Shown: positions 19,238-27,476, counted from the first letter of the stretch. The stretch: 64,000 nt of DNA from Phycisphaerae bacterium (GCA_030432905.1 JAUILU010000002.1:572084-636083); one strand, 5' to 3'. Notes: generated by a model not told the origin, from the letters alone. Made by a program: numbers and translations.

Positions 19238-20896
19238 ATGACTGACACAATCACACGATTTGCGCCCTCGCCCACAGGCCACCTCCACATCGGGGGCGCT
19301 CGCACCGCGCTCTTCTGCGCCGCTTACGCCCACGGCCGATCAGGCCGATTCGCGCTCCGCATCGAAGACACGGACCAGAAACGCTCCAGTGAAGCCGCCG
19401 CGGCGGGCATCCTCGACGACCTCGCCTGGCTCGGTATCTGCTGGGACGACGGCCCAGAAGCCAACGGTTGCGGCGGCGACGACCGCAAAGTCGGTCCCTA
19501 CTACCAATCACAACGCCGCGAGATCTACGACCGCTACTTCACCAAGCTCATCGAGATGGGCCTGGCCTACCCCGCGTTCGACACACCCGAAGAACTTGCT
19601 GAGATGCGTAAGGCAGCCGAGGCGCAGAAGAAGACGTTTATCTACCGCCAACAGGCGGACTACGACCACGCACAAGCGATGGAACTCGCCAAGACCGAGG
19701 GCCACGTGCTCCGGTTCAAGATGCCGGCCGAGCCCGTTGTTGTGAACGACGAGATCCTGGGCGAGGTCACGTTCCCATACGAAGAGCTCGACGACCTCGT
19801 CATCCGCAAGCGTGACGGCTTCCCGACCTACCACTTCGCTGTCGTCGTCGATGACGAAACAATGGGCGTCACCCACGTCGTCCGAGGCCAGGAACACCTC
19901 AACAACACACCGAGGCACGTCGCGCTCATCAAGGCGCTCGGATTCGATGTGCCAAAGTTCGCGCACTTGCCTCTGATCTTCAACCCCGACGGCTCGAAGA
20001 TGAGCAAACGTGACAAGGACAAGGCCGTCCGCGCCGCGGTGAAAGCAGCGGGGGACGTCACCGCCTCGGACGCGGGAGTTGATGAACGAGACTTCGCCAA
20101 GTGGCAGAAGGACAAGTCGGTCCAGTTGCCGCAGGACAAGCTCGTCCCGCTCGCCGCGAAGCTCGGCGTCGAGCTGCCCGAGATCGACGTCGAGGACTTC
20201 CGCCGATCGGGATACCTGCCCGAGGCCATCGTCAACTACATCGCACTGCTCGGCTGGAACCCGGGCGAGCGCGACGACGAGGGCAACGAGATCGAACGCT
20301 TCGACCGTGCCTATCTCGACTCGAAGTTTGCGTTCGACCGTGTCGGCAAGAAGGCAAGCAAGTTCGACCGCGACAAGCTCCGCGCGTTCAACTTCGACCT
20401 CATCAAGTCGATGGACCCGGGCGATTTCGTCGAAGCGTGGCGCACATGGTGCGAGCGATACGACGCCGCGTTGCTCGAAACACTCGACAAAGACGCCATG
20501 CTCCAGCTCGCGCCCGCGGTTCAGCAGCGAGCCGTCACGCTCGGCGAGGCCCGGGGTCCGATCGCGTTCCTCTTCACCGAGACCGACACGATCGAGTACG
20601 ACGAGAAGGCCGTCAAGAAGCACGTGCTCAAGGGCGAGCCTGCGGGGCTAGACGTCCTCCGCGATTTCGCGCCGAAACTCGCGGCGATCGAGCCGTTTGC
20701 CCCTGAAGTAATCGAGGAAACGATCTCGTCACACTGCCAGACGAACGAGCTCAACATGGGCAAGCTGGCGCAGCCGATCCGTGTCGCGATGACCGGAGCC
20801 GCGGTCAGCCCGCCGCTGGGCATCACGCTCTCTTCGCTCGGCAAGGACACGGTCGTCGCTCGCGTCGATCGGTTCCTCAAGTTCATGGACGCATGA
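19238..20896 (+). CDS. gltX: Glutamyl-tRNA synthetase
   Basis: This class I synthetase charges tRNA-Glu. The N-terminus has FAPSPTGHLHIGGARTA (HIGH variant) and the second signature is SKMSKRDKDK. At 552 residues it is longer than many bacterial GltX, with extra sequence after KMSKR (AAVKAAGDVTASDAGVDERDFAKW) leading into the anticodon-binding helical domain. The C-terminus ends RFLKFMDA. The last codons overlap the start of the pentapeptide-repeat gene (ATGA at 20893). As glnS is present, this GltX need not misacylate tRNA-Gln, but discrimination cannot be read directly. Confidence 0.95.
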   Translation: MTDTITRFAPSPTGHLHIGGARTALFCAAYAHGRSGRFALRIEDTDQKRSSEAAAAGILDDLAWLGICWDDGPEANGCGGDDRKVGPYYQSQRREIYDRYFTKLIEMGLAYPAFDTPEELAEMRKAAEAQKKTFIYRQQADYDHAQAMELAKTEGHVLRFKMPAEPVVVNDEILGEVTFPYEELDDLVIRKRDGFPTYHFAVVVDDETMGVTHVVRGQEHLNNTPRHVALIKALGFDVPKFAHLPLIFNPDGSKMSKRDKDKAVRAAVKAAGDVTASDAGVDERDFAKWQKDKSVQLPQDKLVPLAAKLGVELPEIDVEDFRRSGYLPEAIVNYIALLGWNPGERDDEGNEIERFDRAYLDSKFAFDRVGKKASKFDRDKLRAFNFDLIKSMDPGDFVEAWRTWCERYDAALLETLDKDAMLQLAPAVQQRAVTLGEARGPIAFLFTETDTIEYDEKAVKKHVLKGEPAGLDVLRDFAPKLAAIEPFAPEVIEETISSHCQTNELNMGKLAQPIRVAMTGAAVSPPLGITLSSLGKDTVVARVDRFLKFMDA

Positions 20897-21504
20897 AACA
20901 GCCGCTGACCTATCCCGAGATCAGCGCCCCCGACGAAGCCGATCACGCGCACGCCTCCGAGGCGATCGCACCGGCCGAAGAGATCGTCCGCCGGTCGTAC
21001 AGGCGCTGCACGCTCGCCGGTGAGCACCCGCGGCTCACCCTGCGCGACCTCACACTGACAACGTGCGACCTTCGCAACATCGTGCTCGACTCGGTCGTCG
21101 GCTCGCGACTCGTGCTCCACGAGTGCAACCTCGTCGGCGCCGACATCTCCGCGGGCTCGCTCCGCGATGCTGTCTTCATCAACTGCCAGATCAAGATGGG
21201 CCGGGCGTTCGGCGCGCATCTCGAGCGGTGCTGGTTCGAGGGCTGCGACCTACGCGAGGCCGAGTTCGAGGAATCAAAGTTCGACCGCGTGGCGTTCCGC
21301 TCATGTGACCTCCGCGGCAGCAGGCTCCTGCGATCACCCCTGCGGTCGGTGGACTTCCGGGGCAGCCGGGTCGAGGGCATCGCGGTCAGCCCGGACCACC
21401 TCGCCGGGGCGGTCATAGCGGGCGAGCAGGCCGACGTTTTCGCCGCGGCGATGGGCCTGAACATCCTCCCGATGCCTCCTGAGAGCGCCTCAGAGCCGAT
21501 TTAG
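20893..21504 (+). CDS. Pentapeptide-repeat protein
   Basis: This 203-residue protein's centre (about 45-150) reads as consecutive A(D/N)LxX-type pentapeptides: LRDLTLTTCDLRNIVLDS, CNLVGADISAGSLRDAVF, CDLREAEFEESKF and CDLRGSRLL. Such repeats fold as a right-handed quadrilateral beta-helix; some mimic DNA and bind gyrase, but most have no known role. There is no signal peptide. Its start codon overlaps the gltX stop, so the two are translationally coupled. A link to tRNA charging is suggested only by this arrangement. Confidence 0.8.
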   Translation: MKQPLTYPEISAPDEADHAHASEAIAPAEEIVRRSYRRCTLAGEHPRLTLRDLTLTTCDLRNIVLDSVVGSRLVLHECNLVGADISAGSLRDAVFINCQIKMGRAFGAHLERCWFEGCDLREAEFEESKFDRVAFRSCDLRGSRLLRSPLRSVDFRGSRVEGIAVSPDHLAGAVIAGEQADVFAAAMGLNILPMPPESASEPI

Positions 21505-21533
21505 AGCTATTTCGGCAAGCAGTTGGTCTCTGT

Positions 21534-21553
21534 CAAGATAAAATCAAATCTTG
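21534..21553. promoter_or_regulatory. Inverted repeat, possible operator upstream of the Old Yellow Enzyme gene
   Basis: CAAGAT (21534-21539) and ATCTTG (21548-21553) form a perfect 6-bp inverted repeat around an eight-base A-rich spacer. It sits about 78 bases before the flavin reductase start in the only AT-rich stretch of that intergenic region. The geometry suits a dimeric regulator such as TetR or MarR types that control similar genes elsewhere. No regulator gene is adjacent, so this is tentative. Confidence 0.3.
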
Positions 21554-21630
21554 CGTTTACCAGTGGAACAAGCCCCGCCTTGCTACGGTTCGTCAACGAC
21601 ACACGGCACCTATCTCACGAGGAGACCACC

Positions 21631-22746
21631 ATGTCAGAACACACGAACCTCACGAGCCCGATCACCTTCGGCGACGTCACCGCCAAGAACCGCATCTTTA
21701 TGGCCCCCCTGACCCGCGCCCGCAGCCAGCAGCCGGGCGACATCCCCTGGCAGCTCAACGTCGAGTACTACCGCCAGCGCGCCTCCGCGGGCCTCATCAT
21801 CACCGAAGCCACCCAGATCAGCCCGCAGGGCAAGGGCTACGCCTTCACGCCGGGCATCCACTCCGACGAACAGATCGCCGGCTGGAAAGAGGTCACCGAC
21901 GCTGTCCACGAAGAAGGCGGCAAGATCTTCCTCCAACTCTGGCACGTCGGACGGATCAGCCACACCGATCTCCAGCCCGGCGGACAGCCTCCGGTCGCGC
22001 CCTCGGCGATCCAGGCCGAGACGCAGACCTTCACCAGCGCCGAGTCGGGCATGGTCCCGGTCTCAACGCCCCGCGCACTCGAAACCGACGAACTGCCAGG
22101 CATCGTCGAGCAGTTCCGCATCGGCGCCGAGAACGCCAAGAAAGCAGGCTTCGACGGCGTCGAGATCCATGGCGCCAACGGCTACCTGCTCGACCAGTTC
22201 ACGCGCGACGGCTCAAACCAACGCACCGACGACTACGGTGGCTCGGTCCAGAACCGGATCCGCATCCCGATCGAAGTCACCAAAGCGGTCGCAGAAGTCT
22301 TCGGCGCAGGCCGAGTCGGATACCGCGTCAGCCCGCTCGGCGCGTTCAACAGCATGACCGACTCCAACCCGGCAGAAACATTCGGCGCATTGGCGACGGA
22401 GCTCGGCAAGCTCGGATTGGCGTACATCCACGCCGTCGAGGCGTTCGCGGGTCAGGAACGCGACGACGAGAACGAGCGCATCCACGCGATCGTGCGCGAG
22501 AACTTCAAGAACGCCGGCGGGTCGATCTACATCGGCAACGGCGGGCTTACCCCGGACGCCGCCGAGAATCGGATCGACGAAGGCAAGGCCGACGCGGTCG
22601 CCTTCGGGGCGCTCTTCATCAGCAACCCCGACCTGCCCGAACGAATCAGCCAGAACGGCCCGTACACCGAGCCGAACCAGGAAACCTTCTACGGCGGCAC
22701 CGAGGTCGGCTACACCGACTACCCGGCGCTGGCGGGCGTCTCCTGA
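21631..22746 (+). CDS. Old Yellow Enzyme family alkene reductase
   Basis: This FMN-dependent NAD(P)H oxidoreductase reduces activated C=C bonds or electrophiles such as maleimides and nitro compounds. The 371-residue TIM barrel begins SPITFGDVTAKNRIFMAPLTRARS, then shows the FMN/substrate motif LQLWHVGRISH, the IHGANGYLLDQF signature after GFDGVEIHGA, and QRTDDYGGSVQNRIR. It most resembles NemA/xenobiotic-type members. AGGAG is seven bases before the ATG at 21631; an upstream frame to 21523 is not convincing. A possible operator lies at 21534-21553. Confidence 0.92.
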   Translation: MSEHTNLTSPITFGDVTAKNRIFMAPLTRARSQQPGDIPWQLNVEYYRQRASAGLIITEATQISPQGKGYAFTPGIHSDEQIAGWKEVTDAVHEEGGKIFLQLWHVGRISHTDLQPGGQPPVAPSAIQAETQTFTSAESGMVPVSTPRALETDELPGIVEQFRIGAENAKKAGFDGVEIHGANGYLLDQFTRDGSNQRTDDYGGSVQNRIRIPIEVTKAVAEVFGAGRVGYRVSPLGAFNSMTDSNPAETFGALATELGKLGLAYIHAVEAFAGQERDDENERIHAIVRENFKNAGGSIYIGNGGLTPDAAENRIDEGKADAVAFGALFISNPDLPERISQNGPYTEPNQETFYGGTEVGYTDYPALAGVS

Positions 22747-22768
22747 AAACCGATTCTTGTAGATTGCT

Positions 22769-22797
22769 TTGACTCACAGGCCGCGATCGCCGATACT
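22769..22797 (+). promoter_or_regulatory. Sigma-70-like promoter of the glnS leader
   Basis: TTGACT at 22769-22774 and GATACT at 22792-22797 are separated by exactly 17 bases, close to consensus in a GC-rich context. The predicted transcript start falls near 22804, at or one base before the ATG of the leader ORF at 22805. The leader peptide would then be leaderless or nearly so. The start point is inferred from spacing only. Confidence 0.6.
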
Positions 22798-22804
22798 TTC
22801 CGCC

Positions 22805-22867
22805 ATGAACCGCACGCAATCGCAATCAAGCAGCACGCAACAACGCCCGCAAGGGGCCGCTGTTTGA
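22805..22867 (+). CDS. Glutamine-rich leader peptide of glnS
   Basis: This 20-codon ORF ends in TGA at 22865-22867. Five of its codons are glutamine (positions 5, 7, 12, 13 and 16), and all five are CAA. It starts MNRTQSQSSST and continues QQRPQ. It lies just after a promoter-like pair and 33 bases before a strong terminator hairpin, ahead of the gene for glutaminyl-tRNA synthetase. Scarcity of charged tRNA-Gln should stall ribosomes on these codons. This matches the logic of peptide-leader attenuators of amino-acid genes, applied here to a synthetase gene. Translation is not proven. Confidence 0.6.
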   Translation: MNRTQSQSSSTQQRPQGAAV

Positions 22868-22900
22868 TATCGCGTCGGTGAAGAACTGATAGATGATCAT

Positions 22901-22934
22901 CCGGTCGGCCCAAGGGTCGGCCGGTTGTCTTTTT
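22901..22934 (+). terminator. Intrinsic terminator/attenuator upstream of glnS
   Basis: CCGGTCGGCC (22901-22910) pairs with GGTCGGCCGG (22915-22924) through ten base pairs, eight of them GC and two G-U wobbles. It closes a CAAG tetraloop and is followed by TTGTCTTTTT. It lies after the Gln-rich leader ORF and about 80 bases before the glnS start, so it would stop transcription before glnS unless disrupted. GGGCCG at 22854-22859, inside the leader ORF, is perfectly complementary to CGGCCC at 22906-22911 and could form a competing antiterminator helix. Confidence 0.7.
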
Positions 22935-23012
22935 GGACCGCCCCGGCCCGCGTCGCCCGCCCGATCGCACGTTTCCAAAGAGAACACCAGAGCACGCCAT
23001 TAGGGGCCAGTC

Positions 23013-24815
23013 ATGCATCTACGATCAGCCATGCCAGACGAATCAACCACAGCCGAGAGCCGGAACTTCATCGAGCAGATCATCGACGCCGACATCGCGT
23101 CCGGGAAGTGGGGCGAGCCGGGCGATCGGTCCGTCGTCACCACACGCTTCCCGCCCGAGCCCAACGGCTACCTCCACATCGGCCACGCCAAGGCCATCTG
23201 CCTCAGCTCGGGCCTCGCCGAGCAGTTCGGCGGGCGGTTCATGCTCCGCTTCGACGACACCAACCCAGCCAAGGAAGAACAGGAATACGTCGACTCGATC
23301 ATCGAAGACGTCCGCTGGCTCGGCGCCAACTGGGAAGGCGATGTGCGGTTCGCTTCCGACTACTTCCCCAGGTTCTACGACTGGGCCAAGGACCTCATCG
23401 AAAAGGGGCTCGCCTACGTCGACGAACAGTCGCCCGAAGAGATCCGCAAGAACCGCGGCAACGTCAACGAGCCGGGCGTCAACAGCCCGTTCCGCGACAG
23501 ACCAACCGAGGAATCGCTTGACCTGTTTGCGCGCATGAAGGCCGGCGAATTCAAGGACGGCTCGATGGTCCTCCGCGCCAAGATCGACATGACCTCGCCC
23601 AACATGAACCTGCGTGACCCCGTCATGTACCGCGTGCTCAACGCGCACCACCACCGCACGGGCGACACGTGGCACATCTACCCCATGTACGACTGGGCGC
23701 ACGGGCTCGAGGACTCGATCGAGGGCATCACCCACTCGATCTGCACCCTCGAATTCGAGAACCACCGCCCGCTGTACGACTGGTTCATCGACTCGATCAA
23801 CAAAGACCGCGCCGAGCCCATCCGTCACCCGCAGCAGATCGAGTTTGCAAGGCTCGAGCCGACGTACATCATCACCAGCAAACGCTCGCTCAAGCTGCTC
23901 GTTGACGACGGGCACGTCACCGGTTGGGACGACCCTCGCATGCCAACCGTCAGCGGCATGCGTCGCCGGGGCTACACACCGGAAGCCATCCGCGCCTTCG
24001 CCAAGGTCACCGGTGTCACGAAGTACAAAGGCTCGCACGACATCGGCCTGCTCGAAGCCGCCGTCCGAGATCACCTCAACGCCGAGGCCCCGCGCCGAAT
24101 GGCGGTTCTTGATCCGGTCAAGGTCGTCATCACCAACTGGAGCGAGCACGGCGACGAGAACCGGGTCGAATACTTCGACGCGATCAACAACCCGAACGAC
24201 GAAGCCGCCGGCACCCGGAAGGTCCCGTTCACGAAAGAGATCTACATCGAGCGCGAGGATTTCATGGAAGACCCGCCCAAGAAGTTCTTCCGCCTCGGAC
24301 CGGGCCGCGAGGTCAGGCTGCGCTACGCGTACTGGGTGACGTGCACCGGCTACGAAACCGACGACGCCGGCAACGTCACCGAGATCCACTGCACCTACGA
24401 CCCAGAAACCAAGGGCGGCAACTCGCCCCCGCCCGACGCCGAGGGCAACGTCCGCAAGGTCAAGGGCACCATCCACTGGGTCAGTGTCGAGCACGCGCTC
24501 GATGCCGAGGTCAGGCTCTTCGATCGACTCTTCACCGCAGAGCACCCGGCCAAGGCCCCGAAGGATGCGCCAGACAACTGGAGCTTCATGGCCAACCTTA
24601 ACCCAGAAGCGATGCAGGTCGTCACCAACGCCAAGCTCGAACCCGCGCTGGCAACAGCCGAGGGCGAACCAGACTGGCGCGACAGCATCCGACGCTACCA
24701 GTTCGAGCGCCTCGGCTATTTCTGCGTCGATCAGGATACTTCAGAATCCGGTACCCTGATCTTCAACCGAACCGCAACACTGCGGGATTCGTGGGCGAAG
24801 TCGAAGGGTAAGTAG
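23013..24815 (+). CDS. glnS: Glutaminyl-tRNA synthetase
   Basis: This enzyme charges tRNA-Gln with glutamine directly. The 600-residue class I protein has the GlnRS form of the first signature ([18 protein letters not shown]) and family-specific [19 protein letters not shown]. Its second signature is divergent and shows as [13 protein letters not shown]-terminal beta-barrel anticodon region follows, with [19 protein letters not shown] and YFCVDQD. The ATG at 23013 has AGGGG six bases upstream; a second ATG at 23031 is possible. All Gln codons I found in the gene are CAG. It sits downstream of the leader peptide and terminator at 22805-22934. Confidence 0.95.
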   Translation: MHLRSAMPDESTTAESRNFIEQIIDADIASGKWGEPGDRSVVTTRFPPEPNGYLHIGHAKAICLSSGLAEQFGGRFMLRFDDTNPAKEEQEYVDSIIEDVRWLGANWEGDVRFASDYFPRFYDWAKDLIEKGLAYVDEQSPEEIRKNRGNVNEPGVNSPFRDRPTEESLDLFARMKAGEFKDGSMVLRAKIDMTSPNMNLRDPVMYRVLNAHHHRTGDTWHIYPMYDWAHGLEDSIEGITHSICTLEFENHRPLYDWFIDSINKDRAEPIRHPQQIEFARLEPTYIITSKRSLKLLVDDGHVTGWDDPRMPTVSGMRRRGYTPEAIRAFAKVTGVTKYKGSHDIGLLEAAVRDHLNAEAPRRMAVLDPVKVVITNWSEHGDENRVEYFDAINNPNDEAAGTRKVPFTKEIYIEREDFMEDPPKKFFRLGPGREVRLRYAYWVTCTGYETDDAGNVTEIHCTYDPETKGGNSPPPDAEGNVRKVKGTIHWVSVEHALDAEVRLFDRLFTAEHPAKAPKDAPDNWSFMANLNPEAMQVVTNAKLEPALATAEGEPDWRDSIRRYQFERLGYFCVDQDTSESGTLIFNRTATLRDSWAKSKGK

Positions 24816-24843
24816 TTAGCTCCTATTCCTATATACTCGTTCT

Positions 24844-25437
24844 GTGAAGAAGTACCGCGCCTGCTCAACCTGCGGCCTCGTCCACGACGTCCCAAGCGTT
24901 CCCGTACGCCACGTCGCAAAGTGCACGCGATGCAACTCGATCATCCGTCACGGATCGCACCCGGCGGCTGAGAGCCGGACCGCCGCCCTCGCAGCCGCGG
25001 CTCTTGTGCTCTACATCCCCGCGATCATGCTCCCGATCATGACACTCGAACGCCTGGGCCACGAGTCGATCGCTTCGATCTGGTCCGGCACGATCGGCAT
25101 GCTCGCCGAGGGCCACTACACGATCGGGCTGACCGTGTTCTTCTTCTCGATCGTCGCGCCGGTCACGAAGCTCGCCGCTCTGTTTACGCTCTGCTACGCG
25201 GGGCCGCTACTTTCGGGCGGTGCGCGCAGCTGGATCTACCACGCTGTTGAGTTCATCGGGCGGTGGGGCATGCTCGATGTGCTCTTGGTTGCGGTGCTCG
25301 TCGCGGTCGTGAAGCTGGGCGACCTTGTCGAGGTCACGCCCGGCCCGGGCGTCATCGTGTTCGGCATCGTCGTGCTGCTGAGCATGCTCGCCTCGATCTC
25401 ATTCGACCCGCACGCCATCTGGGAAGACGACGCATGA
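24844..25437 (+). CDS. PqiA-like (paraquat-inducible protein A) membrane protein, single module
   Basis: This 197-residue protein starts at GTG 24844 with two CxxC pairs (CSTCG and CTRCN) forming a zinc ribbon. About four transmembrane helices follow (ALVLYIPAIMLPIMTLERLG, GLTVFFFSIVAPVTKLAALFTL, GMLDVLLVAVLVAVVKLGD, VIVFGIVVLLSMLASISFD). This equals one half of E. coli PqiA, which has two such modules. PqiA works with PqiB in envelope lipid transport. Its stop overlaps the ATG of the MCE gene that follows, so the two are coupled. Confidence 0.85.
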   Translation: MKKYRACSTCGLVHDVPSVPVRHVAKCTRCNSIIRHGSHPAAESRTAALAAAALVLYIPAIMLPIMTLERLGHESIASIWSGTIGMLAEGHYTIGLTVFFFSIVAPVTKLAALFTLCYAGPLLSGGARSWIYHAVEFIGRWGMLDVLLVAVLVAVVKLGDLVEVTPGPGVIVFGIVVLLSMLASISFDPHAIWEDDA

Positions 25438-26309
25438 CCGAGACACCCAAAGCCGTAGTTGTGAAACAGACCAAACGCGCGAGCATGCTCTGGCTCTTGC
25501 CAGTCGTGGCGCTCGCCGCGGTGCTTGCGGTGCTCTTCGTGCGCGCCGGCGCCGAACGCGGCCCGCGTATCACGATCACCTTCACCGATGCAGCGGGCCT
25601 GCAGCCCGGCGCGGACCTGATCCACCGGGGGCTGCACGTCGGTGTCGTGCGCACGGTAGAGCTGGATTCTGATCTGAAATCGGTGGTCGTGGAGGCCGAG
25701 CTTGCTCCGCACGCCGCGGGGTTGGCCGCCGAGGGCACGAGCTTCTGGATCGTCAAACCCGAAGTCAGCCTCGACCGGGTCTCTGGTCTCGAGACGCTTC
25801 TCGGTCCGCGATACATCGCCGTCCGCCCGAGCGACACACCGGGCAAACGCTGGCGCGAGTTCGAGGGCCTCAGCGAATCCATGCGCGGCCCTAACGACCT
25901 CAAACTCGAAGGCCTCCAGATCCGGCTCAACGCGCAGTCCGCAGGATCCATCTCCGTTGGCTCGGCGCTGCTCTACCGCAACATGCACGTCGGTCAGGTT
26001 ACGGCGCTTCGGCTCGCAGACAACGCCCAGCATGTCGAGATCGATGCAGTGGTCGAGCCGAGGTACGTCCCGCTCGTCCGTGACAACACGCGCTTCTGGA
26101 ACGCCAGCGGCGTCGGCGTGGACTTCGGCCTGTTCAGCGGCCTGTCCGTCGCCGCGGGCTCCCTCGACTCAGTCCTCCGTGGCGCGATCGGCCTGGCTGC
26201 CCACAAGAAACCGGGCGAGCCCGTCGAGCCGGGCCACGAGTTCGAGTTAGCGCCAAGCGTGGACAACGACTGGCTCGAATGGCAGCCCGAGATCGAACTG
26301 GGCCAGTAG
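25434..26309 (+). CDS. MCE-domain protein (PqiB/MlaD-like)
   Basis: This 291-residue protein has an N-terminal signal anchor (SMLWLLPVVALAAVLAVLFV). Two MCE domains follow, the first from about 40 (ITITFTDAAGLQPGADLIHRGLHVG) and the second from about 160 (IRLNAQSAGSISVGSALLYRNMHVG). MCE proteins form hexameric rings or tubes that carry phospholipids across the periplasm. E. coli PqiB has three MCE domains and is nearly twice this length, so this is a compact version. It overlaps the pqiA-like gene (ATGA) and is followed by a DUF1272 gene 11 bases away. Confidence 0.85.
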   Translation: MTETPKAVVVKQTKRASMLWLLPVVALAAVLAVLFVRAGAERGPRITITFTDAAGLQPGADLIHRGLHVGVVRTVELDSDLKSVVVEAELAPHAAGLAAEGTSFWIVKPEVSLDRVSGLETLLGPRYIAVRPSDTPGKRWREFEGLSESMRGPNDLKLEGLQIRLNAQSAGSISVGSALLYRNMHVGQVTALRLADNAQHVEIDAVVEPRYVPLVRDNTRFWNASGVGVDFGLFSGLSVAAGSLDSVLRGAIGLAAHKKPGEPVEPGHEFELAPSVDNDWLEWQPEIELGQ

Positions 26310-26320
26310 AGAGAATTCCG

Positions 26321-26515
26321 ATGGCACTTGAGATGAAAACAGCCTGCCAGCGCTGCAGCCAGAGTCTGAGCCCGCAGTGTGAGACCTACATCTGCACCCA
26401 CGAATGCACGTTCTGCGCCCAGTGCACGGAATCCATGAGTCACATCTGCCCCAACTGCAGCGGCGAGCTCGTGCGCAGGCCAAGACCGCCGCGTTCTGCC
26501 GACACCGAAACCTAA
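26321..26515 (+). CDS. DUF1272 zinc-ribbon protein
   Basis: This 64-residue protein has four cysteine pairs or clusters: CQRC, a CETYICTHECTFC run, CTESMSHICPNC and GELVRRPRPP at the end. This is the DUF1272 layout, a small zinc-binding protein of unknown function that normally starts with LEMK/LEMR as here. It lies in the rightward run after the MCE gene. The start at 26321 gives the family N-terminus; a longer frame to 26279 is not needed. Confidence 0.8.
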   Translation: MALEMKTACQRCSQSLSPQCETYICTHECTFCAQCTESMSHICPNCSGELVRRPRPPRSADTET

Positions 26516-26531
26516 GCCCTACACTCCGGGC

Positions 26532-27467
26532 ATGAGCTTAATTGTCACCGGAACTGTCGGAATCGATACCGTGGAAACCCCCTCGGGCGAGACCCGTGCG
26601 GACATCCTCGGCGGGTCGTGCGCGTACTTCTCAGCCGCCGCCCAGCACCACGGGAAGGTCAACATGGTCGCCGCCGTCGGTGACGATTTCCCGAAGCAAT
26701 ACCTGGACACGATCGACGAACTCTCCAACATCGATCGTCGCGGTCTTGAGATACGAAGCGGGTCCAAGACGTTCCGCTGGGGCGGCAAGTACCACGACAA
26801 CATGGACCACCGCGACACCACGTTCACAGATCTGAACATTCTCGAAGAATCGCCACCGAGCGTTCCGGCGGAATACAAAGACGCGGAGTACGTCTTCCTC
26901 GCCAACGGTCACCCCGCCGTCCAGCTCGGCCTGCTCGACCAGCTTCCAAGCCGCAAGCTCGCCGTCGCAGACACGATGGATCTCTGGATCAACATCGCAC
27001 TCGACGACCTCAAGATCCTCATCAGCAAAGTCGACGGCCTCGTCCTCAACTTCGACGAAGCCCAGCTGCTGACCGGTCACCAGAACACCGTCACCGCCGC
27101 CAAGCACATCCTCGACATGGGTCCGAGCTTCGTCGTCGTCAAGAAAGGCGAGCACGGCTGCCTCTTCGTCATGCGCGACAACGACGGCATCGGCATCGGC
27201 GCACTGCCCGCGTACCCCGCCGAGACAGTCGTCGATCCGACCGGCGCGGGCGACAGCTTCGCGGGCGGCATGATGGGCTACCTCGCGCACGACCAGGGCG
27301 GCAAGCCAGAGTTCACGCTCGACCGGCTCAAGGTGGCGCTCGCGCACGGCACCGTCATGGCGAGCTTCACCATCGAGACCTTCTCGCTCGAACGCCTCGC
27401 AAGCATCAGCACCGCGGACCTCGCCGAGCGGTTCGACGAGTTCGCCAAGATGCTCCGGGTCCACTAA
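26532..27467 (+). CDS. PfkB-family carbohydrate/nucleoside kinase
   Basis: This 311-residue ribokinase-fold kinase transfers phosphate from ATP to a hydroxymethyl group of a sugar or nucleoside. The N-terminal part has GIDTVETPSGE and the di-Gly-like ILGGSCAYF substrate segment. The C-terminal signature is DPTGAGDSFAGG, whose Asp is the catalytic base and whose GAGD forms the anion hole. Adenosine-kinase-like and sugar-kinase functions are both possible, and the lid region does not decide it. It follows the DUF1272 gene by 16 bases and precedes a methyltransferase by nine, implying one transcript. Confidence 0.85.
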   Translation: MSLIVTGTVGIDTVETPSGETRADILGGSCAYFSAAAQHHGKVNMVAAVGDDFPKQYLDTIDELSNIDRRGLEIRSGSKTFRWGGKYHDNMDHRDTTFTDLNILEESPPSVPAEYKDAEYVFLANGHPAVQLGLLDQLPSRKLAVADTMDLWINIALDDLKILISKVDGLVLNFDEAQLLTGHQNTVTAAKHILDMGPSFVVVKKGEHGCLFVMRDNDGIGIGALPAYPAETVVDPTGAGDSFAGGMMGYLAHDQGGKPEFTLDRLKVALAHGTVMASFTIETFSLERLASISTADLAERFDEFAKMLRVH

Positions 27468-27476
27468 AGAACGCGC

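Noticed and set aside
22805..22936. Promoter-to-terminator unit as a free-standing small RNA (6S, SRP or similar)
   Set aside because: No match to motifs I know for housekeeping RNAs. The Gln-rich ORF before glnS makes a leader more likely, although a terminated short RNA would be made in either case.
23043..24545. Long minus-strand ORF opposite glnS
   Set aside because: Val/Asp-rich mirror translation typical of antisense frames in GC-rich genes; no start context or motifs.
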